From Paenibacillus yonginensis (GTDB lineage Bacteria > Bacillota > Bacilli > Paenibacillales > Paenibacillaceae), in assembly GCF_001685395.1 (NCBI RefSeq), contig NZ_CP014167.1:2671501-2735500 (forward strand): DNA of 64,000 nucleotides. The letters are read 5' to 3'. A program made the position numbers and the translations under genes. Below the pieces are notes generated by a model, which worked only from the letters and a program-made list of their open reading frames with translations, had not been told where the DNA came from and searched no databases. Within the stretch, counting starts at the first letter, position 1; each line of letters starts with the position of its first letter. Of the stretch, positions 1 through 8,909 are shown in pieces.

Positions 1-1967
1 TCAATTTGTTTGTTTGTATTGTAAACCTGCTCCGGCTTCATGGCGTTCTCTGCCGTTACGACGTTGAAATGCTTCTTGAGCAGCTCCAGTCTTTGCCCTT
101 CAAAGTCGGTGGAGGACACGGCATTGCCTATTAAGAAATCGTCTTTGTATACCTCCTGCAGGCTTGGAATGTCCTGCTGAACCGGAGGCGGAGCATTGAC
201 CGGACCCAAATAAGTTAGCTGAAAATCATCCAGATAAAAGGTTCGGTCGCCGCCGTCATTATCAGCAGTTTCAATATAGGCGTTGAGCACAGTCGGGGTA
301 ACGGCAAGCGTATATTTCCCCGTTAGCTGCACCCAATCGCTGTCTGTGACGGTGGCATTTTGCGAAACGTTGGTAAACGTGCTGTCCCCGGATTGCACGC
401 TGATCCGCAGTCTTGTCGGGCTTTGTCCAGGCGCCATCTTCACCCAGGCAGACAGTTCATATTGGTTGTTCTTGGTCATCTTGCCGGCTGCATTCACCAA
501 TGCGCCGTCATATTGGCCCTTCGTGGTTACCTTCAAGCTTTGTCCGCCCTCAGGCGTGTGGTTATCCTCCGTAGTAAGTTCTACCGTTTCATGTCCGTTT
601 CGAGCAACAAAATTCTGCGTGTCGGTCTCAAAATCAGCTGTAATCCCCGTTTGATCCACTTCCCCCGGATCGGATTGCCCGGACGTGACATCCGTGATCA
701 CCACTTCATCGATGTAAATATCGGATGTTAACGTGTTCTCCGACGGTTCCACCCAAATGATCACTTCTTTAGTATCCGCCGGAATTTCATAGGCTTTGGC
801 TGCAAATGTTGTCCAGTCGGTATCCGTTACGGTTTGATTGCCGACGATCCAAGGATACTGGTTCGTGAGCAGCGTCGAATCTATTTTGGACCCTAAATGA
901 AATTGTCCGCTGCCGGAACCGAGTCTTACTTTTAAGGAAATATCATACTGGTGTTCAGATTTTAAAATATCGGTTAAAACGAGAGCAGGGATCGCCTTCT
1001 CATCTGCCCGATTCGAGAATTTCAAAGACTTGCTGCCTTCGGCTGCAAGGTCCGACACAACGGAAGTTTCACCATTAGATCCCCAGGACAGCTTAGCCCA
1101 GCCCCCGGTTTGCCCATCCTCAAAGCCTTGGTTAAGCACGACCGTTCCGGCAGGGGTTGAAGGTTCGGAACCCTCAGGCTCATCTGAATCCGCAGGGGCC
1201 GGTCCTCCGATAGTGCTGGCGAAGGTGCTGAGGGTATCCCCATTTTTGATGAGAATTCGTCCCATCGCATAAGGGCCTTCGTCTCCAGGACCGGCTTTGA
1301 ATCCAACCTGGATGCCGCTGTCCTTCAGCGCGTCCTTGGCCTCCTGGTTATAGGCGCCGTATGGGTAGGCGAACAATACCGAGGGTTTGCCCGTAATATC
1401 CTGCAGGAAGGTGCTTGCGGCCGCTACTTCATCCAGTGCCTGGTCTTTGGTGATTTGGTTCGTCCAGACTCCGCCTTGGGAAATATCGTTGTTGTGGGTT
1501 TTGGAATGGTTCTCCAGGCTGACGCTTGATTCATTGGCAAGCTCCTGCAGCTGCGCTTTCGTCATGCTGTACCCGCCGCCAATCCAATCACTGACAACAA
1601 ATTGAACAGAGTTGAAGTCATATTTTTTTAATATAGGAAGCGCATTTGAAATAAAGTCAGGTGTGGCATCGTCAAAAGTAAGTAAAATCGGATGGTCGGG
1701 GGCAGCTTGACCGTCTGCAACGATATCCACATACTGATCCGCCGTTAACGTCGTATAGCCGTTGTCATGCAGATACTTCATTTGCTGCTCGAACTGATCC
1801 GTGCTGAACTGGTACTCCCCTTGCGGATTGTCGCTGATCACATGGTATAAAAGGACGGGGATGTCTGGAGCTTCGGCAGCTTGGGTAAGCGGCGCACGCC
1901 ATCCCAGCGGGACAAGCAGCGCAGCTGCGAGAACAAGGGAGATCCCCTTTTTGAACCCTATACGCAT
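1..1967 (-). CDS. Secreted multidomain xylan-degrading enzyme: CE4 deacetylase, two CBMs, start of GH10 (partial)
   Basis: The minus-strand frame is open from ATG 1967 through the left window edge (about 655 residues seen). A signal peptide (residues 1 to about 30) is followed by a polysaccharide deacetylase (CE4) domain to about residue 215 with LTFDDATPD and the metal-site segment SLENHSKTH. Two CBM4/9/22-like beta-sandwich modules follow (each has an AWVKM- or SLKVRL-type strand and a TDTDW/TDSDW motif). The last visible part, DDFLIGNAVSSTDFEG then NVVTAENAMKPEQ, is the typical N-terminus of a GH10 endo-1,4-beta-xylanase. Family knowledge predicts removal of acetyl groups from xylan and chain cleavage outside the cell. 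The GGAGGAG ribosome site at 1982-1988 fits this start. A cre box lies upstream at 2041-2055. The catalytic GH10 residues are outside the window. Confidence 0.88.
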   Translation of the reverse strand, partial: MRIGFKKGISLVLAAALLVPLGWRAPLTQAAEAPDIPVLLYHVISDNPQGEYQFSTDQFEQQMKYLHDNGYTTLTADQYVDIVADGQAAPDHPILLTFDDATPDFISNALPILKKYDFNSVQFVVSDWIGGGYSMTKAQLQELANESSVSLENHSKTHNNDISQGGVWTNQITKDQALDEVAAASTFLQDITGKPSVLFAYPYGAYNQEAKDALKDSGIQVGFKAGPGDEGPYAMGRILIKNGDTLSTFASTIGGPAPADSDEPEGSEPSTPAGTVVLNQGFEDGQTGGWAKLSWGSNGETSVVSDLAAEGSKSLKFSNRADEKAIPALVLTDILKSEHQYDISLKVRLGSGSGQFHLGSKIDSTLLTNQYPWIVGNQTVTDTDWTTFAAKAYEIPADTKEVIIWVEPSENTLTSDIYIDEVVITDVTSGQSDPGEVDQTGITADFETDTQNFVARNGHETVELTTEDNHTPEGGQSLKVTTKGQYDGALVNAAGKMTKNNQYELSAWVKMAPGQSPTRLRISVQSGDSTFTNVSQNATVTDSDWVQLTGKYTLAVTPTVLNAYIETADNDGGDRTFYLDDFQLTYLGPVNAPPPVQQDIPSLQEVYKDDFLIGNAVSSTDFEGQRLELLKKHFNVVTAENAMKPEQVYNTNKQI

Positions 1968-2040
1968 TGTTTGTTGTCACTCTCCTCCAAATCGTAGTGT
2001 TAAACCGAGCAACGTAAATCCTATGAGGAAAAACCTCAAA

Positions 2041-2055
2041 GGGAAACGCTTACAT
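2041..2055. promoter_or_regulatory. cre box (CcpA site) upstream of the xylanase gene
   Basis: The minus strand reads ATGTAAGCGTTTCCC, matching the Bacillus cre consensus WTGNAANCGNWNNCW except at the last base. It lies about 75 bases before the xylanase start, which fits carbon catabolite control of a polysaccharide-degrading enzyme. Confidence 0.6.
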
Positions 2056-2185
2056 TTTTGTCTTCCCTCCTTCCCCAAGCTCCATTATAGGGGGCTGCAA
2101 AATTAGCGGTACCCGAGGAACTAAAGAACTTACTGAGATTTTTAAAGATAGTGGGAGGTTAGCTGTCAGAAATGTTCACAAAAAA

Positions 2186-2208
2186 ATCCGCGGAAACCGC
2201 GGATTCAA
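2186..2208 (-). terminator. Rho-independent terminator after the kinase gene
   Basis: On the minus strand an AATCCGCGG/CCGCGGATT hairpin with a TTT loop is followed by a run of seven T. It lies about 45 bases past the stop of the histidine kinase, so it closes the response regulator-kinase operon and separates it from the xylanase gene. Confidence 0.75.
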
Positions 2209-2253
2209 AAGTGCTTTTATCCTGAACTTTTAATCTATTTTAACCAGCCGCTG

Positions 2254-4467
2254 CTACTCCAGCCTCTCCTCCAGCGTAACCGTCACCTTAAACAAATCGC
2301 CGTCAATATCGAGGTCCAGCTCTCCCCCATGAAGGTCGACAATCGATTTGGCGATAGCCAGACCAAGGCCGGAACCTTCCGTATGGCGTGAAGTGTCCCC
2401 ACGTTTAAAACGTTCGAACAACTCGTCGATATTTTCACTCAGCTCATATTTGGTTACGTTCTTGAACGTAATGACCGTTCGTCCGGGTTTGGCTTCTACG
2501 GCTATATAAACCCGCGTATGTTCAAGCGCATATTTGACGCAGTTGCCGATCAGATTATCGAATACCCGCCACAGCTTTTGACCGTCCACCCATACATAAA
2601 CCGGATTGTCTGGCGTGGTCACCCGGAGCTGAAGACCGGACTGCTTGATGGCCTCATTGTATTCGGCAAGTGCCTGTTCCAGCAGCTGCACGATGTCCAC
2701 TCGCTCCTGTGCAAGCTCAACCTGTCCGCTGGCGATTCTACTGGCCTCGAACAAATCGTCAATCAGCACCTTCAGCCGCTGTGATTTGCGGTCAAGAATG
2801 TCCACAAAAGCCTGCCGGTCTTCTGCGGAAAGCTCCTTGTTTTTAAGCAGTTCCGTATACGTAATGATCGAAGTCAGCGGCGTCCGTAAATCATGGCTGA
2901 CGTTCGTGATCAGCTCCGTCTTGAGTCTTTCGCTTTTGGCCTGTTCCCTGCGTGAGGTTTTCACGCCGTTTCTCAGCAAATTAATGTTCGCTGCCAGTGA
3001 AGCCAGTGGAGATTCGCCTTCAACAGTCAGATTTTGCTCCAAATTGCCGCTGACCAGCAGGGCCGTATGGGTGGCGATTCGGTTGAAATAACTGATCCGT
3101 TTCAAGGTCAGCCAAAGAGCAGGAAGCACAAAAAGCATTAAAAGAATCGCGTAAATCACGATCGCTTCATTTTGAATACATACTATAACAAATCCGATGC
3201 CCGCCCCGAAAGCCACCGCCAAAACGAACAACGCCTGGAACATCAGCGACTTAATTAACGCCGCTTCTCTAAGACGCTGATAAATCCAGAAAATGACGGT
3301 TCTGCGCAGGGCTTCTTTAAAGGCTTGCTCATTCCGGTATTCTTTGATGAGCATTCCCAATTGCAAGACCAGCAGCAGCACCAACAAGGTATTCACCAAT
3401 ACATACGTCAGCGAATGATAAATCATATCTCCAAGGCTAAAGCCATACCCCAAGGCATTTTGTGCCCATTGCAAATGTACCAACGCCGTGAGCCCTGTAA
3501 TGAGCAGCAGGACGGCTCTTAAGTCGAGTGGAATCAGGTTGTAATAAGGAGCCACCAGAGCAGTGGAACCAAACAGCTTTTCCGTCCGATACCGGCGAGT
3601 CATCCAAATCAAGCCCGCAAAGGCCAACAAACCCAGACCGGTATAAATCAAAAACGTGATCTGTTTATTCTCATAAATATGAAATTCCGCCATGATCGGA
3701 GAGTTCTCCGGTGCGGATTTAGGGACGCCAATCTGTCCTTCATAGGTTCCATATTTGAAGTCAATCGCACTTTGATCCACCTGAGAGTTGGTATAGACGG
3801 CTTGATTGGATGCCGTTAACGAACGGTAGGTATGAAGGAACCTCATCCCGGAGCTTTTCAGCCTGGTATCCGCGCTGCCTCCGTCACTGGAAGCCACATT
3901 CGTAAAGACTTTGCCTGTTTCTGTTTCTACTAGTCGGTAGACGAACGAGGCTTGAAAGCTTGTATAATGGGAACGAAATCTCTCCAGCTCTTGAACATAC
4001 TCGTCGATCTCCTGTTCCTTCTCCTCCACGATTTTGCTTTTGATCGTATCATCACTTGTGTAATCAGCCGTTATATCGGCAATTTTGCTGTTCATTTCTT
4101 TGGTGAAAAAGGTCACGAGCTCCTCATTACCGGAAGCCCGCGCTTCCTGAATTTGTGGTTCATATTGATTCTTGATCCCTGTTATCTGGCCAGTCAAGCT
4201 GCCTAACCGGCTGCGGTAGTTTTCAATTTCCGTCTGAGTGACGATGATTTTGGGTTTGTCCTGATCGGACGGAAGCTCGTTAAAATCCATTTGATTCACG
4301 TAATTGATCAGCTGCTGTACCTGGTTGGCATACTCCGCCGTATAAAAATAATTTTTCTTAAAATATGTGCTGCGGGTCTGAGCCACCTGAAACAATGTGC
4401 TGGCACTCAGCGTGATCAGGACTACCCAAACCAGCATCAGCAGGCTATTTTTCCATTTTGTATCCAA
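2254..4467 (-). CDS. Membrane sensor histidine kinase
   Basis: The 737-residue protein has an N-terminal membrane segment (about residues 10-28), an extracellular region of about 240 residues, a block of about five further membrane segments (about 270-455), then the kinase core. HisKA carries the phospho-accepting histidine in SHDLRTPLTSIITY (about residue 525), and the ATPase domain has N box FDNLIGNCVKY and G box GSGLGLAIAKSIVDLHGG. It overlaps the upstream response regulator by 23 bases, so the two form one operon and a cognate pair. The unusual membrane block resembles kinases of the VanS/PhoR-like class with many helices. The signal is unknown. Confidence 0.9.
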   Translation of the reverse strand: MDTKWKNSLLMLVWVVLITLSASTLFQVAQTRSTYFKKNYFYTAEYANQVQQLINYVNQMDFNELPSDQDKPKIIVTQTEIENYRSRLGSLTGQITGIKNQYEPQIQEARASGNEELVTFFTKEMNSKIADITADYTSDDTIKSKIVEEKEQEIDEYVQELERFRSHYTSFQASFVYRLVETETGKVFTNVASSDGGSADTRLKSSGMRFLHTYRSLTASNQAVYTNSQVDQSAIDFKYGTYEGQIGVPKSAPENSPIMAEFHIYENKQITFLIYTGLGLLAFAGLIWMTRRYRTEKLFGSTALVAPYYNLIPLDLRAVLLLITGLTALVHLQWAQNALGYGFSLGDMIYHSLTYVLVNTLLVLLLVLQLGMLIKEYRNEQAFKEALRRTVIFWIYQRLREAALIKSLMFQALFVLAVAFGAGIGFVIVCIQNEAIVIYAILLMLFVLPALWLTLKRISYFNRIATHTALLVSGNLEQNLTVEGESPLASLAANINLLRNGVKTSRREQAKSERLKTELITNVSHDLRTPLTSIITYTELLKNKELSAEDRQAFVDILDRKSQRLKVLIDDLFEASRIASGQVELAQERVDIVQLLEQALAEYNEAIKQSGLQLRVTTPDNPVYVWVDGQKLWRVFDNLIGNCVKYALEHTRVYIAVEAKPGRTVITFKNVTKYELSENIDELFERFKRGDTSRHTEGSGLGLAIAKSIVDLHGGELDLDIDGDLFKVTVTLEERLE

Positions 4468-5143
4468 TTCCCCAGACCACCTTTAAAAAACTCGGATTTT
4501 TAGGATCGATCTCGATCTTCTCTCGAATGTTACGGATATGTACCGCGACGGTATTGTCGGCGTTGAAACCCGGCTCCTTCCAAACCCGCTCGTAAATCTC
4601 GTTGATCGAAAATACACGGCCGGCATGGAGCATAAGCAGTTCCACGATTTTATATTCGATCGGCGTCAGCTTCACCGGCTCGCCATGAACCGTTACCTCT
4701 TTGGCCGATGAATCCAGCACCAATCCCCTGAGGTCCACCGCCTTGCTTTTGCCTTCATAGTGACCTAACGACACATACCTGCGCAGGTGCGACTTGATGC
4801 GGGCAATCAGTTCCAGCGGATTAAACGGTTTGGTGACATAATCATCGGCTCCGACCTGCAGTCCCCAAATTTTGTCCATATCCTCGCTTTTGGCGCTCAG
4901 CATGATGATCGGGATATTTTTCTGATCCCTAATTTTAAAGGTCGTGGTGATTCCATCCTGGCGCGGCATCATAATATCCAGGACAATCAAATGGATCTCC
5001 TGCTCGTTCAGCACTTCAATGGCTTCAACCCCGTCCTGAGCCTGGACAACCGAAATACCTTCGTTCTTCAGGTAAATTTCGATCGCCCGCCGGATCTCCT
5101 GATCGTCATCCACAACCAGAACGCGGTAATGACTGGTATTCAA
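4445..5143 (-). CDS. OmpR-family response regulator
   Basis: The 232-residue protein has a receiver domain (residues about 6-118) with the acidic pocket at VVDDD, the phospho-acceptor in LIVLDIMMPRQDGI, and the conserved lysine in TKPFNPLEL. A winged-helix DNA-binding domain follows (about 130-230) and ends in VVWGIGYKMEK. It is the first gene of the operon with the 737-residue kinase, whose start lies within its 3' end. The product should bind DNA in response to phosphorylation by that kinase. The target genes cannot be told from the sequence. Confidence 0.92.
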   Translation of the reverse strand: MNTSHYRVLVVDDDQEIRRAIEIYLKNEGISVVQAQDGVEAIEVLNEQEIHLIVLDIMMPRQDGITTTFKIRDQKNIPIIMLSAKSEDMDKIWGLQVGADDYVTKPFNPLELIARIKSHLRRYVSLGHYEGKSKAVDLRGLVLDSSAKEVTVHGEPVKLTPIEYKIVELLMLHAGRVFSINEIYERVWKEPGFNADNTVAVHIRNIREKIEIDPKNPSFLKVVWGIGYKMEK

Positions 5144-5431
5144 AGCTCTTGCCCCCTCTCTCTTTCGTTCTATCTTATTGGGTAGTTCTATTGTAATTTC
5201 CGATTCTTAATAATGAGTCAGGGAAATTCTTAAGGAATTCTGAAGAATGATTAAAGGGAAGAAAAAAAAGATGACCCCGTACAACCAGGAATCATCTTCT
5301 GCCGGCAGTTTAAACTTTATTAGTGTCCTTGTCTGTGGCAAAGCTGACTATTGCTCCAGCCGCGGTATAGCTATTCCAAAGAAGAGAGCTTCTAATCATT
5401 TTAAATTCCCACGCTCCGCCAGCCTTTTTAA

Positions 5432-5539
5432 TCAATAAGCAAAGATATCTTGCACATCGTTTTTTTCGATTTTTCTGAGAATGGTTCGATCAGTCTCGAG
5501 TACAGGTAAATCCTTGAATATATCCTCTACGTTCATCAT
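5432..5539 (-). pseudogene. N-terminal fragment of a GNAT acetyltransferase
   Basis: A good ribosome site (GGAGGTCC) precedes ATG 5539, and the 35-residue product reads VEDIFKDLPVLETDRTILRK, the usual N-terminus of RimJ/RimL-type GNAT enzymes. It then stops at DVQDIFAY. No continuation is evident in the sequence to the left, so this is a truncated remnant. Confidence 0.6.
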
Positions 5540-5772
5540 AGGACCTCCGATTTTAGCTTTCATCACTTTATGATCCATTTGGCAAGTCCACTCGAAAAGC
5601 AAGTCCAACCGAAAATAAAGTTATTTTTCCGGATATCCTTCATAACCATTTAGTACCTTCGACTCAGAACCTTCGCGGTGAACCGAGGAAATGCCCCATA
5701 CGGGAGAAAATGAGTTGAAGAATTTATAATAAAATGGTCAACAGAAATCACCAGGCTGGCAGGAGATCAAAT

Positions 5773-6303
5773 ATGATTAGAATGGGCTTAGATTCACTCA
5801 TATTATTAACTATTCCTTGGATGGTTTACCGCGTTACTGTTCTGGTAGTTAAACAACAACTCTCCTTAAAAATCGAACTGATTAAAGCGCTTTTCTATTT
5901 CTCAGTCATTTTTATCTACTCCTTAACCCTCTTTCCTTTCCCTTTTTCTACACATATGGTAAAAGGAAACCCGTTGCAGCTCATGAACCTGACTCCCTTT
6001 GCGACCATACTTAGTAACCTAACTCAACTTGATTTTGATTATATGGATTCATTAAGGAATTTAGCTGGCAACATTCTGTTATTTATGCCTTTAGGTTTTT
6101 CTATTCCACTAAGGTTTAAATTGAACAGGCCGGGGAAAGTAATCCTTCTAGGATTTCTTACTTCATTTTTAGTTGAAGTTATACAGTTTTTCACTTTTAT
6201 ACGTTCCTTTGATGTTGATGATCTTATGCTGAATACTTTAGGTGCAAGTCTAGGTTTCGTTCTTTATCGACTATTTCATAAATTTAGGACTCGACTGAAG
6301 TGA
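5773..6303 (+). CDS. VanZ-like membrane protein
   Basis: The 176-residue product has four to five hydrophobic segments and the VanZ-family features NLTPFATI, the conserved NLAGNILLFMPLGF stretch and FDVDDLMLNTLGASLGF near the C-terminus. VanZ-like proteins are integral membrane proteins; the founder gives low-level teicoplanin resistance, and most relatives have no known role. The start ATG 5773 is chosen because AGGAG lies seven bases upstream; an in-frame ATG at 5734 has no such site. The gene points towards the cassette array and is convergent with the GNAT gene at 6335. Confidence 0.85.
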   Translation: MIRMGLDSLILLTIPWMVYRVTVLVVKQQLSLKIELIKALFYFSVIFIYSLTLFPFPFSTHMVKGNPLQLMNLTPFATILSNLTQLDFDYMDSLRNLAGNILLFMPLGFSIPLRFKLNRPGKVILLGFLTSFLVEVIQFFTFIRSFDVDDLMLNTLGASLGFVLYRLFHKFRTRLK

Positions 6304-6334
6304 CCCCTTAGAATGGGCATTGGAAAAAAACTGG

Positions 6335-6805
6335 TTATTCCGAAGAACGGTGACTCGAATTGTTCCAATCTTTCACAAAATTCATTTGGTCCTTTGTAAA
6401 TTTGTACCCGCGACTTTCGTAGAAGCGATGTGCGTTTTTTCGACTCGGATGGGATAACACCTTCACCCCGGAATATCCGTTTTCTTTCCCCCATTCTTCA
6501 AGACATTCTATTAACCTGCTGCCAATACCAAGGTTTCTGAATCTTTCTTTAACCACAAAACCTAATACATTGATAAGCGAGTCGGAAAATAGTAATTCAT
6601 AGGGACTGCCGTGAATATATCCTATTACCTCGTTATTTTGTTCATAGACAAAAATGATATCTTTCGTTTTATTACTGATGATCTCAATTTTCTCTTTTAC
6701 TCTCTCTTCCGAAAATACATGCAAATTTGGATTGAAATCTTGATTCAACAAATAAATATCGTGATAATCGGTTACAGAAATTTCCCTAATCCTGCCTTCT
6801 AGCAT
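6335..6805 (-). CDS. GNAT-family N-acetyltransferase
   Basis: The 156-residue protein has the GNAT fold order, with the acetyl-CoA-binding motif A in VVKERFRNLGIGSRLI (R-x-x-G-x-G) and the C-terminal NAHRFYESRGYKF segment. GNAT enzymes move an acetyl group from acetyl-CoA to an amine; the substrate here is unknown. GAGG lies nine bases before ATG 6805. It is AT-rich and lies at the decaying left end of the cassette array, in the same direction as the cassettes, but no attC is visible at its 3' end. It is probably an old cassette that lost its site. Confidence 0.85.
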   Translation of the reverse strand: MLEGRIREISVTDYHDIYLLNQDFNPNLHVFSEERVKEKIEIISNKTKDIIFVYEQNNEVIGYIHGSPYELLFSDSLINVLGFVVKERFRNLGIGSRLIECLEEWGKENGYSGVKVLSHPSRKNAHRFYESRGYKFTKDQMNFVKDWNNSSHRSSE

Positions 6806-6876
6806 CTAATTCAACCTCATTTCTGGCCTTCCTCGATAATTCTCTGCAGACCCAAGGCCGGCAATCTGCTTTCCAC

Positions 6877-7422
6877 TTATTTAGCTTTCCACTCATTAGC
6901 TTTAAGTCCATAAATCATTCTATCGAGATATTTTCCATTAATGTATTCATAATCTCTAATTGTACCTTCATGTTTGAATCCTAATTTCTCTGGAATCGCA
7001 CGGCTTCGTAAGTTTTGAACGGCCATCCCAATTTCAATTTTATTTAATCCGAGATCCTTAAAGGCATACTCTATTAAAACTTTTATAGTTTTGGAGATTA
7101 ATCCATGTCCTTCGTATTCCTTGTCGATCCAATAACCGATTTCTGTTTTTTTATTATCAAAATCAAAAAATAAGAATCCAATTGAACCAATTAGTTTCTC
7201 TTCCAACCATATCCCTAACCAGTATCCTTCGTTCCTTGCGTATCTCATTCTTACCATTTCAATAAAGTTTCTTGAATCCTCTACCTTCAAAGTAACATTG
7301 GGAAATTTTAACCACTCGCCTATATGACTCCTGTTCCGATCAATTAAGTTGAACAGGCTTTCTGCATCTCCGGTTTCCAGCAATGATATAAATAATGAAT
7401 GATCTATTGCGTATTTGAACAT
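6877..7422 (-). CDS. RimJ/RimL-type GNAT acetyltransferase
   Basis: The 181-residue product shows the RimL-like layout: ISLLETGDAESLF near the start, GYWLGIW and LIGSIGF in the central sheet, KTEIGYWIDKEYEGHGLISK with the acetyl-CoA loop, then RSRAIPEKLGFKHEGTIRDYEY. These enzymes acetylate the N-terminal amine of proteins or small molecules. Its 5' end lies just left of the cassette-junction motif GTTAGATGAAAT (7461-7467 on the minus strand), so it sits in cassette position. A weak attC remnant (GCAGACCC-x-AAGGCC at about 6848-6862) overlaps the region after its stop. Confidence 0.85.
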   Translation of the reverse strand: MFKYAIDHSLFISLLETGDAESLFNLIDRNRSHIGEWLKFPNVTLKVEDSRNFIEMVRMRYARNEGYWLGIWLEEKLIGSIGFLFFDFDNKKTEIGYWIDKEYEGHGLISKTIKVLIEYAFKDLGLNKIEIGMAVQNLRSRAIPEKLGFKHEGTIRDYEYINGKYLDRMIYGLKANEWKAK

Positions 7423-7460
7423 TTTTTTACTCCTTTAGACGTAAGAGGCGTATGGATTTC

Positions 7461-7467
7461 ATCTAAC
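7461..7467. repeat. Cassette junction half-site (attC remnant)
   Basis: The minus strand reads GTTAGATGAAATCC, exactly the conserved cassette 5' end GTTANNNGAAAT. To its right there are no attC inner arms; instead the stop codon of a NIPSNAP-like fragment follows at once. The rest of this attC has been deleted. Confidence 0.6.
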
Positions 7468-7469
7468 GT

Positions 7470-7731
7470 TTATAGCGTTGAAATTAATTCCGAATCCTTC
7501 ACTTGGAAAATGCATTCTTTATACACTCGTTCTCTTCCGCCTTGACTATCGTACCAAGCATTAACCTTCTTAGTTTGTTCAGGATTTCTAACATTCCGTT
7601 CAATTTCTTCATATTGCTCTTTACTGTCATATTCCCAAATGGCAAGAAGATGTGCTGGAAACAGAAGTCTTACAAGCGGTTAATGTTAGAACGGTCGTAC
7701 TGAGGATAAGGAATTTATTAATCAAATTCAA
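7470..7731 (-). pseudogene. Mosaic remnant: lipoprotein N-terminus joined to a NIPSNAP-like C-terminus
   Basis: After GGAGGTGATAAGGC a TTG start (7731) gives MNLINKFLILSTTVLTLTAC, a clear lipoprotein signal with lipobox LTAC. A few codons later the frame is lost. In another frame the sequence reads FPAHLLAIWEYDSKEQYEEI and ends in FQVKDSELISTL at 7470, which resembles the C-terminal half of NIPSNAP-family proteins. The two parts come from different genes, so this is scar DNA in the old end of the array. Confidence 0.5.
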
Positions 7732-7772
7732 AGCCTTATCACCTCCGATTCGGAAGCTGTGTTACCGGATGA

Positions 7773-8363
7773 TCATGACTTGTTCGCGTTACTCTCATAA
7801 TATGTTTGGTATATCCCTGCCTCTCCAAGAAAATCATTTCTTGTAAGGCCTTCTTCCCCCAGCAGCCATCGATAATTTGTTATTGTTCCGTCATGAGAAA
7901 TGATGTAAGCTCTTGTACTATTCGATATACACCATTCTAATAATTGCATGCCATAATACTTAAAAAGATCTTGATCCATCCGATTAATTCCCTCTCCCCA
8001 ATCTTTCAAACCAAAATCCAATATTCTTTCTTCCCCCATTATTTCATTAATTTCTTTCCTACTATAGATCTGATCACAACCAAAGAACGGTGAGTCTGGG
8101 TTTTGAGGGTACATTCGAGGGCCTACAAATGGCGATACAAAATATGGTTTTTCTTTTTCTCCAATAAGCTGTTCAGCTGTTTGAATGGTTCTCTTCGTTG
8201 GACTAACAATAACTAAATCATCAGGGAGAATTGAAATTTGATTTTTAAGTTGATAAAGTTGATGAATACCATATTCAGTCAATCCAGGATGGAGTGAATT
8301 TAATCGGTTAGGATAATCCAGGAGATGTTCTCCATGGCCATGTCTTATAAAGATTAGCTCCAT
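7773..8363 (-). CDS. Histidine phosphatase family protein
   Basis: The 196-residue protein begins MELIFIRHGHGEH, with the RHG motif that supplies the phospho-accepting histidine. It carries IVSPTKRTIQTAEQL (second arginine of the pocket) and the late ISHDGTI motif with the second catalytic histidine. Members of this superfamily remove phosphate from sugars, proteins or nucleotides; the substrate here is unknown. It lies in cassette orientation in the decayed left part of the array, with gene fragments on both sides and no intact attC. Confidence 0.85.
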   Translation of the reverse strand: MELIFIRHGHGEHLLDYPNRLNSLHPGLTEYGIHQLYQLKNQISILPDDLVIVSPTKRTIQTAEQLIGEKEKPYFVSPFVGPRMYPQNPDSPFFGCDQIYSRKEINEIMGEERILDFGLKDWGEGINRMDQDLFKYYGMQLLEWCISNSTRAYIISHDGTITNYRWLLGEEGLTRNDFLGEAGIYQTYYESNANKS

Positions 8364-8404
8364 TGAGTTGCCCCCTAAGTTCGTTCCTTCAGATAATAAA
8401 TCTC

Positions 8405-8641
8405 TTAATAAAGTCTCTTTTCGTAACTCTCTTGTAGTCCTTTCTTTATTATTTCTGTCGTAAATTCAGTGGAATTAACATGATCTGATAGGATAACTGG
8501 AATCGAGGGCATTGCATCCTTATCCTCCCACGAATCAGTTTCCCAAACTTTTGAACGCTTGAATGCCTTAGCACAGTGAATAAAACATTCCTCGACCTCC
8601 ACTCCAATTCCTAAGAGCGGCTTCTTTTCTTTAGCTTTCAT
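8405..8641 (-). pseudogene. C-terminal fragment of a PPOX-class flavoprotein
   Basis: The 78-residue open frame contains VEECFIHCAKAFKRSKVWE and a DSWEDKDAMPSIPVILSDHV-like tail, matching the C-terminal third of pyridoxamine 5'-phosphate oxidase-like proteins. The flavin-binding N-terminal barrel is missing. Its ATG overlaps the stop of the upstream PhzF fragment in TGATG, but the two fragments belong to unrelated families, so the coupling is probably the product of a deletion. Confidence 0.65.
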
Positions 8642-8778
8642 CAGAATCCAACCGCTTTAGCGATTGATTGCATGCATTCATCGCTTAAATGGTCTGCATT
8701 CAATACAACTCCAGCTGGATTGCCCTTATTTGCAACAGATGTAAACGCATCATAATGCAATACTTTTTGTTTTTTCAT
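8641..8778 (-). pseudogene. N-terminal fragment of a PhzF-family protein
   Basis: From ATG 8778 the 45-residue product reads KVLHYDAFTSVANKGNPAGV and continues to CMQSIAKAVGF before a stop. This is the standard N-terminus of PhzF-like isomerases (about 260-300 residues when whole). Only the first sixth remains, directly joined to a PPOX fragment. Confidence 0.7.
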
Positions 8779-8811
8779 CTATTTACCTACCTTCAATATA
8801 CATTTAGCCAA

Positions 8812-8905
8812 TTTTCACCCTACAAAGTCGGATGTATCTGCTGAAATGCATCCTATAATTCATCCAGCAGACCATAAGCTGTTGGGACAATCCCCGATTC
8901 GCTTA
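8812..8905. repeat. Degenerate attC-like site
   Basis: The stretch CACCCTACAAAGTCGGATGT, then a CTG...CAGCAGACC arm pair, closely follows the interior of the intact site at 13062-13182. The outer arms are changed (TTCGCTTACACTT in place of CGTGAACAC...GTTA). It sits just after the ClbS/DfsB-like gene, in the expected attC position. Confidence 0.6.
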
Positions 8906-8909
8906 CACT

